Shown one piece after another: positions 16,882 through 23,980 of a stretch of 33,101 bases of DNA. Below the pieces are notes generated by a model, which saw nothing but the letters and a program-made list of their open reading frames with translations, had not been told where the DNA came from and did no database searches. Numbering within the stretch: the stretch's first letter is position 1; each line of letters starts with the position of its first letter. This stretch comes from JAWPMV01 sp038527215. GTDB lineage: Bacteria > Bacteroidota > Bacteroidia > J057. The stretch is from contig JBCBGC010000089.1 in NCBI GenBank assembly GCA_038527215.1, positions 1-33,101 on the forward strand, given 5' to 3'. The position numbers were made by a program, and so were the translations under genes.

Positions 16882-17957
16882 GAGTCCTGCAGGTAGCTTT
16901 TTGCCCGAAAAATTTCAATAACATCTGCCCCGGAAAGAAACGTTTCACCAAAGGTCAAGCCATGTAGGACAGGCGCTGGCGTTCCTGCCTGAATGACTTT
17001 AGGTCCGGTGTAGCGATAAATCTCGTCATATAAGCCCGCATCAATGAATGCCTGTAAGGTATGGGCTCCCCCTTCTACCAGCAAGCTGCTCACGCCTTTT
17101 TCCTGGTATAAATAAGAGAGCGTATCTGATAAGTCCATATCCTCGGATAGCTTCCACCATTCGAGGGGGCTTTCCTGGCCTTCTTTGTGATGATTGAGCA
17201 GGATGGTTCTCTTTCCGTCTTGCAACATGCGGTTATTCCCAGCCAGCTTTAGTTCAGGATCCCACACCAGTCTGATCGGGTCCGGCCCTGGATAAGCCCG
17301 GGTGGTAAGGGAAGGTTGATCTACATCTGCCGTGATTCTGCCTACCAGCATGGCCAGATGACTGGCCCGCAACCGGTGGCTGAACCTTTGGGTCTCTGAG
17401 CCGGTTATGGCTACCGGACGAGGCTGCCCTTCCTCATTAAGCCCACCGATAAAGCCATCCTGGCTTTCCGCCCATTTGAGGGTGATAAAGGGACGATGAA
17501 GAAGTTGGTTGACAAAGAAGATTTTATTCAGGTGAATAAAGTCTTGTTGATCTGCCAATAGCGCTATTTCTACGCCCGCTTCCTGAAGTTTTTGCAGGCC
17601 TTTGCCGGATACCTTGGGATGTGGGTCCAGGCTGCCTACCACCACCCGCGGAATGTGATGCCGTAAAATGAGGTCGGTACAAGCCGGGGTGCGTCCATGG
17701 AAGTTGCAGGGTTCCAGGCTGACATAAATGGTTGACTGGGCCAGGAGGCTTTTATCTGCCACCCGATTTACCGCTTCTACTTCTGCGTGAGGTCCCCCTA
17801 CCTGCTGATGATAGCCTTCTCCAATGATGCGACCTTCATAGACCACTACTGCACCCACCATCGGATTGGGCTGAGCAGCTACCCCGCCCAATCGCGCCAA
17901 CTGGGCCGTACGGACCAGAAAAGGCATATCTTGTTCACTAGGAGGAGAATAGGACAT
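16878..17957 (-). CDS. ribD: Bifunctional riboflavin biosynthesis protein RibD (deaminase/reductase)
   Basis: RibD carries out two successive steps of riboflavin synthesis: deamination of the pyrimidine intermediate and NADPH-dependent reduction of its ribose. From ATG at 17957 (minus strand) the protein has 359 residues. The N-terminal deaminase domain has GGPHAEVEAV, with zinc ligand His57 and catalytic Glu59, and EPCNFHGRTPAC, with Cys84 and Cys93. The C-terminal reductase domain begins near RPFITLKWAESQDGFIGG and ends with the conserved SSLLVEGGAHTLQAFI. A longer frame to 18014 would run into the SRP RNA terminator and adds an unrelated N-terminus. The gene lies just downstream of the SRP RNA on the same strand, about 34 nt after the T-run. 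I see no promoter of its own, so read-through is possible. Confidence 0.93.
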   Translation of the reverse strand: MSYSPPSEQDMPFLVRTAQLARLGGVAAQPNPMVGAVVVYEGRIIGEGYHQQVGGPHAEVEAVNRVADKSLLAQSTIYVSLEPCNFHGRTPACTDLILRHHIPRVVVGSLDPHPKVSGKGLQKLQEAGVEIALLADQQDFIHLNKIFFVNQLLHRPFITLKWAESQDGFIGGLNEEGQPRPVAITGSETQRFSHRLRASHLAMLVGRITADVDQPSLTTRAYPGPDPIRLVWDPELKLAGNNRMLQDGKRTILLNHHKEGQESPLEWWKLSEDMDLSDTLSYLYQEKGVSSLLVEGGAHTLQAFIDAGLYDEIYRYTGPKVIQAGTPAPVLHGLTFGETFLSGADVIEIFRAKSYLQDS

Positions 17958-18001
17958 GGAAAAAGGTGAGGGAGGCCGCCAAAAAGGAGGAAAAAAAAGA
18001 A

Positions 18002-18094
18002 GGGTAAGAACCATATCGCACCGATCAACCTCGTACCGTTGCTTCCTTTCGGACCTGGCGGAGTTCAGAGGGATCTGGTCGTATAGCCTTACCC
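18002..18094 (-). ncRNA. ffs: Signal recognition particle RNA (small bacterial type)
   Basis: On the minus strand the region 18040-18056 reads AGGTCCGAAAGGAAGCA, the universally conserved SRP RNA domain IV loop that binds Ffh. Its tetraloop is GAAA between CC and GG. The outer ends pair perfectly: GGGTAAG (18094-18088) with CTTACCC (18008-18002). The complement of 17991-18001 then gives a T-run (TTCTTTTTTTT) for termination. The predicted RNA is 93 nt, the size of the small 4.5S-type SRP RNA. A promoter lies directly upstream (18099-18130). The RNA pairs with Ffh to deliver nascent membrane proteins to FtsY. The exact ends are inferred from the closing stem. Confidence 0.9.
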
Positions 18095-18098
18095 ATCG

Positions 18099-18130
18099 CG
18101 AAAGTAGGATATGGGGATATAATTTCCAAA
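18099..18130 (-). promoter_or_regulatory. Promoter of the SRP RNA gene
   Basis: On the minus strand TTTG (18130-18127) is followed after 20 nt by TACTTTCG (18106-18099). This matches the Bacteroidota -33 TTTG and -7 TAnnTTTG with one change, at the accepted spacing. The predicted start falls about 5 nt further on, at the first G of the SRP RNA (18094), an independent match in position. The spacer between the two elements contains one arm of a 15-bp inverted repeat. Confidence 0.7.
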
Positions 18131-18155
18131 GGAATTAGACATTATATCCCCATAT
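18109..18155. repeat. Perfect 15-bp inverted repeat around the ffs -33 element
   Basis: ATATGGGGATATAAT (18109-18123) and ATTATATCCCCATAT (18141-18155) are perfect complements around a 17-nt loop that includes the ffs -33 element. The overlapping AATT-T-CC / GGAATT (18121-18136) offers an inner alternative. The repeat starts 14 nt downstream of the stop of the minus-strand gene at 18170. It has no T-run, so it may be a 3'-end hairpin of that gene, an operator of ffs, or a cruciform site. Confidence 0.7.
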
Positions 18156-18169
18156 TAACCTTCAGAAAC

Positions 18170-19174
18170 TTATTGATGGAGTAACATGAAGGTTTGGGTG
18201 CTGCTTTCTTGTTGGATCAGTAGGGAATAATTTCCCGCAGGCAAATGGGCTCCGCCAATTTTCTGGGGTCCGGATATTTGGTGGGCGCGCTGAACGATCC
18301 TGCCAGCCGGGTCCATGAGAAGGAAATCGAAGGGAGCTTTGGGAGCCGAGGGTTCAATGACTACATACTCAGTAAAGGGATTCGGATAGGCCCGGACTGA
18401 AAAAGCTGGTGAGTTATTTACTCTCCGCTCTGAATTACCATTACTTTCGGGATTCTGGACGATGACTCCTTTGATGGTAACCACTTCTCCGTGGCCCGCT
18501 ATATGGCTGCTATCTGCTCGGAGTAAACTGACTCTCAGTAAGGCTCCCTCATTTTCTGTCCATACCTGCCCGATCAACTCTTGTTCATTGCCAAACCAGG
18601 AGTTGGAAAGATCCAAGGTTAGTTGACTTTGTGGATCTACCACAAAATCCTCGCAATCGATGCCTATTTCGAATTTGAAGGTCTCTACGCTGAGGGAATC
18701 AGGATTGCCTAATTCCACGCCGATAGAGATTTCATCTCCAGCTTGAATGCCATCGGTTGAAAGGCCTAATCCTATTCCTAGTGTAGAACTCAAAAATGCT
18801 ACCAATCCCCACACCGCTACAACGACGAAAAGAATGACAAAATCACGAATCATATGTTTTCTGTAGGGTTCGTGACGATCAGCTTCTTTAGATATGACAT
18901 ATTTGATCGAGTTATAGACGAAGTAGGTAAAGAGAATCCCTGATAAAATAAGGAAAGCGTTATTGATCCAATCGCTTAAGTGGTCCAGGGGGGGAGTTCC
19001 CTGATCCGAGACGACTATCTCCTGAGCAGCAGGAATGTCTCCTGAAAGGTGCTGGGTTACAACTTTATGGTGGGAGGAAGACTGCAAGCCGTCATGCCCC
19101 TGGAGGGTGCTTCCTGAGATAAACCAGAAGCAGAGAAAGGCTGAAAAGCATAACAAGCGGTTAATCGTGTTCAT
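18170..19174 (-). CDS. Pilin-like double-transmembrane protein with cohesin-like and T9SS sorting domains
   Basis: No single known family covers this 334-residue protein. In order it has: a signal peptide (about 1-25); a linker; two membrane segments at about 68-92 and 110-136 separated by a basic loop (SKEADRHEPYRKH); a beta-rich region at about 140-240; a short Asn/Ser linker; and a C-terminal domain at about 257-334. The second membrane segment (MIRDFVILFVVVAVWGLVAF) strongly resembles the MVSVWGLV-type helix of TrbC/VirB2-like pilins. The beta region (AGDEISIGVELGNPDSLSV, LDLSNSWFG, RADSSHIAGHGEVVTIKG) reads like the cohesin-type domains common in Saprospiria. The C-terminus (FSVRAYPNPFTEYVVIE, AGNYSLLIQ) is a type A T9SS sorting domain. 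The domain calls are inferences from motif memory. Confidence 0.7.
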   Translation of the reverse strand: MNTINRLLCFSAFLCFWFISGSTLQGHDGLQSSSHHKVVTQHLSGDIPAAQEIVVSDQGTPPLDHLSDWINNAFLILSGILFTYFVYNSIKYVISKEADRHEPYRKHMIRDFVILFVVVAVWGLVAFLSSTLGIGLGLSTDGIQAGDEISIGVELGNPDSLSVETFKFEIGIDCEDFVVDPQSQLTLDLSNSWFGNEQELIGQVWTENEGALLRVSLLRADSSHIAGHGEVVTIKGVIVQNPESNGNSERRVNNSPAFSVRAYPNPFTEYVVIEPSAPKAPFDFLLMDPAGRIVQRAHQISGPQKIGGAHLPAGNYSLLIQQESSTQTFMLLHQ

Positions 19175-19311
19175 GGTAGGATGGATTTGTGATTAGTTTA
19201 TTTTGTCGAAAAATTAATCTCGAAAAAATAGGTATCGAAATGAAGACCTATTGCGAAAAAAAACCAGACTCGAATTTGAATCAGCATGTTCTACCTAGGT
19301 AAAAACTTACT

Positions 19312-19347
19312 GTCCATTTTCGAACAAAACCCTGTCCAAATTCGAAC
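19312..19347 (+). promoter_or_regulatory. Two 14-bp direct repeats, candidate activator sites
   Basis: GTCCATTTTCGAAC (19312-19325) and GTCCAAATTCGAAC (19334-19347) differ at two positions and lie 22 bp apart, two helical turns. Each with its flanking T is an imperfect dyad of the form TGTCC-N6-GAAC. They are about 65-100 bp upstream of the sigma-54-like promoter at 19413-19428, which is where enhancer sites of NtrC-type activators usually lie. Further CGAA-containing motifs and an inverted repeat, AATAGGT/ACCTATT (19227-19252), lie upstream. The function is inferred. Confidence 0.45.
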
Positions 19348-19412
19348 GAATACGCTTCCTCAGTAAAGCTGTTTAATCGCTAAATTGCTGAAAGCGAGCC
19401 CGGTACCTCTCC

Positions 19413-19428
19413 TGGCATCGCCTTGGCA
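19413..19428 (+). promoter_or_regulatory. Sigma-54-like -24/-12 promoter
   Basis: TGGCATCGCCTTGGCA matches the sigma-54 consensus TGGCAYR-N4-TTGCW except at two positions, with the correct 10-bp spacing between the GG and GC doublets. Transcription would start near 19440, leaving a leader of about 25 nt before the ABC permease ATG (19465). The gene for the cognate activator is not in the window. Confidence 0.45.
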
Positions 19429-19464
19429 TCTGTATGGGCCAGAACTATTGCCAAACCTAAGCCT

Positions 19465-21903
19465 ATGTGGTTAAACTACCTGAAAATTGCCTTTCGCAAT
19501 CTGCTGAAAAACAAAGCCTTCGCTGGGATCAATATCCTGGGCCTGGCTATGGGGCTCGCCTGTTGCCTGCTCATCGTAACCTACATTCTGGATGCCGTTT
19601 CTTATGACAGTCATCACAAAGATGGGGATCATATTTACCGGGTAGGGACGGAATTTACCTTTGGGGAAAATGCTACCAAGACGGGCTCTACCCCTTCGCC
19701 TCTTGCCAGAGCCATCAAAGAAGATTTCCCCGAGGTGCTGGAAAGTGCCCGCCTGGTCCAAGCCCCTCAGGTAGAAAAATACCTCATCCGCTATGAAGAG
19801 GAGGCCTTTTATGAGACTTCCGGGATGCACGTGGACAGTACGTATTTTCAGGTGCTGACCTACCGCTTTTTGGAGGGGGATGCCAAGCATTGCTTGGATG
19901 CGCCTTTTCAGGCCGTGATCTCGGATGAAATGTCCCGCAAACTCTTTGGGCAGGCGTCAGCGATCGGCAAAACCCTGAAAGTAGAAAGCCTCTGGGGAGA
20001 GGAAACTTTCAAAGTGACCGGGGTATTTGAGAAGGGAGCCTATAAATCCCATATCGAAGCCAATTTTTTCATGTCGGCTATGAGTGGAGGCATGGGGGCA
20101 CGCTTTTACCGCACCACGGAATGGGCGGGGAACAACCTCTTTTTTACCTACATCAAACTTCGCCCTGATGCAGACCCAGAAGCCTTGGAAGCCAAACTGC
20201 CCGAATGGCTGGATGGCTATCTCGGCAATCAAGCGGAACAAATGGGCTTTTCCAAAGTCCATTTTCTCGAACCCCTAAAGGATATATACCTTAAGAGTGA
20301 GGCAGACAGTTCCTTTGCCGCCATAGGGCCAAGTGGCGATATTACCTATCTATATCTCCTCGGCTCCTTGGCCATTTTTATCTTGCTCATCGCCTGCATC
20401 AACTTCATGAATCTGACCACGGCCAAGGCCACTATTCGGGCCCATGAAGTGGGAATACGCAAAGTAGTAGGCGCCACCCGGCGGGCCCTGTTAGGACAAT
20501 TTATGACCGAAACCCTGGTCTTTACTCTGATTGCAGTGGTGATCGCTCACGGATTGTCTGAGCTGGCTTTGCCCTACTTCAATCGACTCTTTGGTGCCAG
20601 CATGGAAGTAGACTTATGGACCAATATGCACATCCTGCCCTGGATGCTGCTGTTCATCCTTTTTACCACCTTCCTGGCCGGTTTTTATCCCGCCATTTAT
20701 TTATCATCATTCCGCCCTGTCAGCATTTTTAAAGGCACCCTCGGACAAAAACTGAGCGTCCGTCAGATGCGCAAAGGCCTGGTAGTGTTGCAGTTCATCA
20801 TCTCCATCGCGCTAATTCAAGGGGCTTTGGTGATCAACGAGCAAATGGAATATGTAAAGAACACCAACCTGGGCTTTGACGCTTCCACCAAGATCATCCT
20901 GCCTCTGAGTAGTAACGAGGCTGCAGACAAATACAAGTCCCTGAAACAAGAGCTTCTCAAGGACGCCCGCATCCGCGAGGTTGGGGCCACCACCCACTAT
21001 CCCGGCATTTACAATATCAACGATATGATCCTCTTTGGAGAAGGCCAGGCTGCCAGGGACGGACGACACGCTTTTACCACCTATGCCGAACCTGACTACC
21101 TGGATATGATGGATTTTGAGTTGGTGAGTGGGCGAAAGTTTTCCAAAGACCGGGTGGCTGATACCATGGTCTCTACGGTGGTCAATGAAACCCTGGCCAA
21201 AGGTTTGGGCTATACGCCAGAAACAGCCATTGGTAAACCCATGTCCTTCGAATGGCAGGGGCAGCGGGTAGATTATACTATCATTGGGGTATTGAAGGAT
21301 TTTCACCACGAATCCCTGCATCAGGAAATCGATGGCTACGGTTTCTTCTGGTCGCTAAACGGGGGCTTGAGTTACCTGATTGCCGAGGTGGAGTCCAGCG
21401 ATTTATCCGGCTTGCTTACCTCTATGGAAAAAAGTTGGCAACAAGTAAATCCTGATGAGCCCTTTGCCTATCACTTTTTTGATGAAAACCTGGAAAAGAG
21501 TTATCTGCCTGATCTTCGCATCAGTGGGCTGATACGATGGGGAACAGGGCTGGCCATTCTGATTTCATGTTTAGGCTTGCTGGGCTTAGCGACTTTTGCA
21601 GCAGAGAGAAGGATGAAGGAAATAGGGGTCCGCAAAGTACTAGGGGCTTCGGTGGAAAATATCGTCGGGCTTCTCTCCCGGGAATTCATCATCCTGATTG
21701 TGATAGCCTTAGTTATTTCTACCCCGCTGGCGTGGTACGCCATGACCCAGTGGCTGCAAAATTTCCATTATCATATCGATATGCCCTGGTGGGTCTTTTT
21801 GGTCGCAGGTATCCTGGCCATTTTGGTGGCCGCTGCCACCATTTCCTGGCAGGCCATTCAGGCGGCTCGCTCCAATCCTGTCAAGGCCTTGCGGATGGAT
21901 TAG
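19465..21903 (+). CDS. FtsX/MacB-type ABC transporter permease
   Basis: This 812-residue permease has the double-module layout common in Bacteroidota. Each half has a membrane segment, a MacB-like periplasmic domain and an FtsX domain. The first helix is INILGLAMGLACCLLIVTYI (about 20-39). Three FtsX helices follow around residues 295-430, with the typical HEVGIRKVVGATRRALLGQF. A second set starts with GLVVLQFIISIALIQGALVI and ends with three helices after AERRMKEIGVRKVLGASVENI. Such permeases work with a separate ATPase to extrude peptides, antimicrobials or lipids by mechanotransmission. No ATPase gene is adjacent, so the substrate is unknown. An in-frame TTG at 19423 lies inside the sigma-54-like promoter, so ATG 19465 is preferred. 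The stop directly abuts a repeat array. Confidence 0.9.
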   Translation: MWLNYLKIAFRNLLKNKAFAGINILGLAMGLACCLLIVTYILDAVSYDSHHKDGDHIYRVGTEFTFGENATKTGSTPSPLARAIKEDFPEVLESARLVQAPQVEKYLIRYEEEAFYETSGMHVDSTYFQVLTYRFLEGDAKHCLDAPFQAVISDEMSRKLFGQASAIGKTLKVESLWGEETFKVTGVFEKGAYKSHIEANFFMSAMSGGMGARFYRTTEWAGNNLFFTYIKLRPDADPEALEAKLPEWLDGYLGNQAEQMGFSKVHFLEPLKDIYLKSEADSSFAAIGPSGDITYLYLLGSLAIFILLIACINFMNLTTAKATIRAHEVGIRKVVGATRRALLGQFMTETLVFTLIAVVIAHGLSELALPYFNRLFGASMEVDLWTNMHILPWMLLFILFTTFLAGFYPAIYLSSFRPVSIFKGTLGQKLSVRQMRKGLVVLQFIISIALIQGALVINEQMEYVKNTNLGFDASTKIILPLSSNEAADKYKSLKQELLKDARIREVGATTHYPGIYNINDMILFGEGQAARDGRHAFTTYAEPDYLDMMDFELVSGRKFSKDRVADTMVSTVVNETLAKGLGYTPETAIGKPMSFEWQGQRVDYTIIGVLKDFHHESLHQEIDGYGFFWSLNGGLSYLIAEVESSDLSGLLTSMEKSWQQVNPDEPFAYHFFDENLEKSYLPDLRISGLIRWGTGLAILISCLGLLGLATFAAERRMKEIGVRKVLGASVENIVGLLSREFIILIVIALVISTPLAWYAMTQWLQNFHYHIDMPWWVFLVAGILAILVAAATISWQAIQAARSNPVKALRMD

Positions 21904-22502
21904 GCACCGGCTCTGACTTCCAGTCGGACAAAGGATCATGTCATGCACACAGGCACCACCGACTTCCAGTCGGAACAGAAGCGTGTCCGCCACACCCGTA
22001 ACCCCGACTTCCAGTCGGGAAAGCACAATCTCCCGGCTATATACCGGGAGGAGGGATCAGACCGGCTGGAAGCCAGTGTTACGGACTGTACGCTTGGCGT
22101 GTCTGGCACACAGGCGCCGCCGACTTCCAGTCGGGAAATGACGAACTCCCGGCTATATGCCGGGAGGAGGGATCAGACCGGCTGGAAGCCAGTGTTACGG
22201 ACCAGACCGCTTGGCGTGTCTGGCACACAGGCACTGCCGACTTCCAGTCGGAACAGAAGCGTGTTCGCCACACCCGTAACCCCGACTTCCAGTCGGGAAA
22301 GGACAATCTCCCGGCTATATGCCGGGAGGAGGGATCAGACCGGCTGGAAGCCAGTGTTACGGACTGTACGCTTGGCGTGTCTGGCACACAGGCATGCCGA
22401 CTTCCAGTCGGGAAAGGACGATCTCCCGGCTAAATGCCGGGAGGAGGGACCATGACCGGCTGGAAGCCAGTGTTACGGAATGAGACCGGCTATCTAGCCA
22501 GT
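21904..22502. repeat. Modular hairpin repeat array 1 (P, H and T modules)
   Basis: The whole space between two convergent genes is filled by three short modules. P (GACTTCCAGTCGG) occurs at 21915, 21961, 22006, 22122, 22239, 22284 and 22399. H (CTCCCGGC, 5-nt loop, GCCGGGAG) occurs at 22030, 22146, 22308 and 22423. T (25 bp, GACCGGCTGGAAGCCAGTG plus TTACGG) occurs at 22060, 22176, 22338 and 22454. Four P-H-T units are seen, with 11 nt between P and H and 9-10 nt between H and T. Unit starts are 116, 162 and 115 bp apart because one extra P block of 45 bp precedes units 1 and 3. The P core CTTCCAGTCGG is complementary to the T core CCGGCTGGAAG with one G-T wobble. No gene, transposase or coding logic is visible. 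Confidence 0.9.
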
Positions 22503-23857
22503 ACGTTGATCAAATCATATTTGGTAATGATGTCTACCTTTCCGGGTTCCTTCTGAACCAATACGGCCGGGTTTTCCTTGTTGATCAGCTTGGAAACCAC
22601 TTCGATGCGGGTAGAGCCGAGGACAAAGGGGAGGGGATCCCCCATGGCTTGAGAAACCGGAGAATCCTTCAAGGTTGGATCATCCAGAATGGTGTTGAGG
22701 ACGCGCGTTTCGGTCAGGCTGCCTACGATTTCTCCGGAACGGGTAATCGGTAGCTGAGAGAGATTACCTTCCCGCATGATTTTAACCGCTTCGGCCAGGG
22801 GCTGGCTTTCGTCCAACATGACCAACTCAGAAGGCGTGCCTTTCATGTTGAGGATTTGCTCTGCGGTGAGCATGTTGTCCTCGTCGATGAAGTTGTGGTT
22901 GGCCATCCAGCTATCATTATAGACCTTGCCCAGGTAACGGGTACCGTGGTCGGGCAGAATGATCACCATAAGGTCATCTTTATTAAGTTGCCTGGCATAT
23001 TCCAGCGCCCCAAATACGGCGGAGCCGCAAGACCAGCCTATGAAGAGACCTTCCAGGCGAGCCAACTTGCGGGTCATGAGGGCCGCGTCTTTATCACTCA
23101 CTTTAATGATCTCGTCAATCAGGGACATATCGCAGTTTTCCGGCAGGATATCTTCGCCTATGCCTTCTGTGAGGTAGGGGTAAATTTCGTTGGGATCGAT
23201 TTCCCCGGTCTCGTGCAGTTTTTTGAAAATGGAGCCATAGGTATCTAACCCGATGGTTTGGATAGCCGGGTTTTGCTGCTTGAGATAAGAAGAAATACCG
23301 GTGATGGTTCCACAAGTTCCCATGCCAGCGGCGAAATGGGTGATTTTTCCTTCGGTCTGCTTCCAGATTTCCGGCCCCGTGGATTCAATATGGGTAGCCC
23401 GGTTGCTGGGGTTGTCATATTGGTTCATCCAGATCGAGTTGGGAATCTCCTTGGAAAGGCGCTGGGCTACGGCATAATAGGAGCGGGGATCTTCCGGCTC
23501 TACATTGGTAGGACACACCACTACCTCTGCCCCTACCGCTCGCAGGATATCGATTTTTTCCTGAGACTGCTTATCAGCCATGGTAAAAATGCATCGGTAA
23601 CCTTTAACGGCTGCCGCAAGGGCCAGACCCATCCCCGTATTGCCTGAGGTACTTTCAATGATGGTGCCACCCGGTTTGATGCGGCCCTCTCTTTCTGCAT
23701 CCTCAATCATTTTCACCGCAATCCTATCCTTGATGCTGTGACCAGGGTTAAAATATTCCACCTTCACCAGGACGGTGGCTTTGATATGAGAAGCGACCGC
23801 GTTGAGTTTGACCAGAGGGGTATCTCCGATGGTTTCGATGATGTTGTTATAAATCAT
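22490..23857 (-). CDS. cbs: Cystathionine beta-synthase with C-terminal CBS domain pair
   Basis: This PLP enzyme (fold type II) of 455 residues condenses serine with homocysteine to cystathionine, or runs a related beta-replacement. Visible are the PLP lysine in NPGHSIKDR (Lys43), the STSGNTGMG loop at about 70-77, the phosphate-binding GMGTCGTITG, and LPDHGTRYLGKVYND near the end of the catalytic core. The last block is typical of cystathionine beta-synthase and less so of cysteine synthase. Residues about 335-455 form two CBS motifs (MLTAEQILNMKG..., SQAMGDPLPFVLGSTRIEVV) that usually bind adenosyl ligands. A 14-bp palindrome lies 78 bp upstream. The last codons overlap a degenerate T-module sequence. 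Confidence 0.9.
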   Translation of the reverse strand: MIYNNIIETIGDTPLVKLNAVASHIKATVLVKVEYFNPGHSIKDRIAVKMIEDAEREGRIKPGGTIIESTSGNTGMGLALAAAVKGYRCIFTMADKQSQEKIDILRAVGAEVVVCPTNVEPEDPRSYYAVAQRLSKEIPNSIWMNQYDNPSNRATHIESTGPEIWKQTEGKITHFAAGMGTCGTITGISSYLKQQNPAIQTIGLDTYGSIFKKLHETGEIDPNEIYPYLTEGIGEDILPENCDMSLIDEIIKVSDKDAALMTRKLARLEGLFIGWSCGSAVFGALEYARQLNKDDLMVIILPDHGTRYLGKVYNDSWMANHNFIDEDNMLTAEQILNMKGTPSELVMLDESQPLAEAVKIMREGNLSQLPITRSGEIVGSLTETRVLNTILDDPTLKDSPVSQAMGDPLPFVLGSTRIEVVSKLINKENPAVLVQKEPGKVDIITKYDLINVLAR

Positions 23858-23934
23858 ATAGAAAATCTGTAGAGGCTAAGCGCTAATTGCTGATGTTTGT
23901 AGCACAAAAAAATGGGTCTTTCCAGCTAGAAAAG

Positions 23935-23948
23935 GTCAGATATCTGAC
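23935..23948. promoter_or_regulatory. 14-bp perfect palindrome upstream of cbs
   Basis: GTCAGATATCTGAC is a perfect palindrome 78 bp upstream of the cbs start and 33 bp downstream of the protease gene stop. An outer pair, TGGGTC (23913-23918) and GACCCA (23961-23966), encloses it. It could be an operator of cbs or part of a 3'-end hairpin. No clear -7/-33 pair is seen with it. Confidence 0.4.
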
Positions 23949-23980
23949 GAGAACTTCAGGACCCAAAGGCAAGAGAAATA

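Noticed and set aside
21943..22455. Open frames of 170 aa (+) and 102 aa (-) across array 1
   Set aside because: They consist only of repeat modules read in shifting frames (TGWKPVLRT, FQSG, LASSRS), with no start context or domain. The T module is free of stops in five of six frames, which creates such frames by itself.
21904..22502. CRISPR array
   Set aside because: The material between repeats is itself repeated, the units are 115-162 bp long, no unique spacers exist, and no cas gene is in the window.
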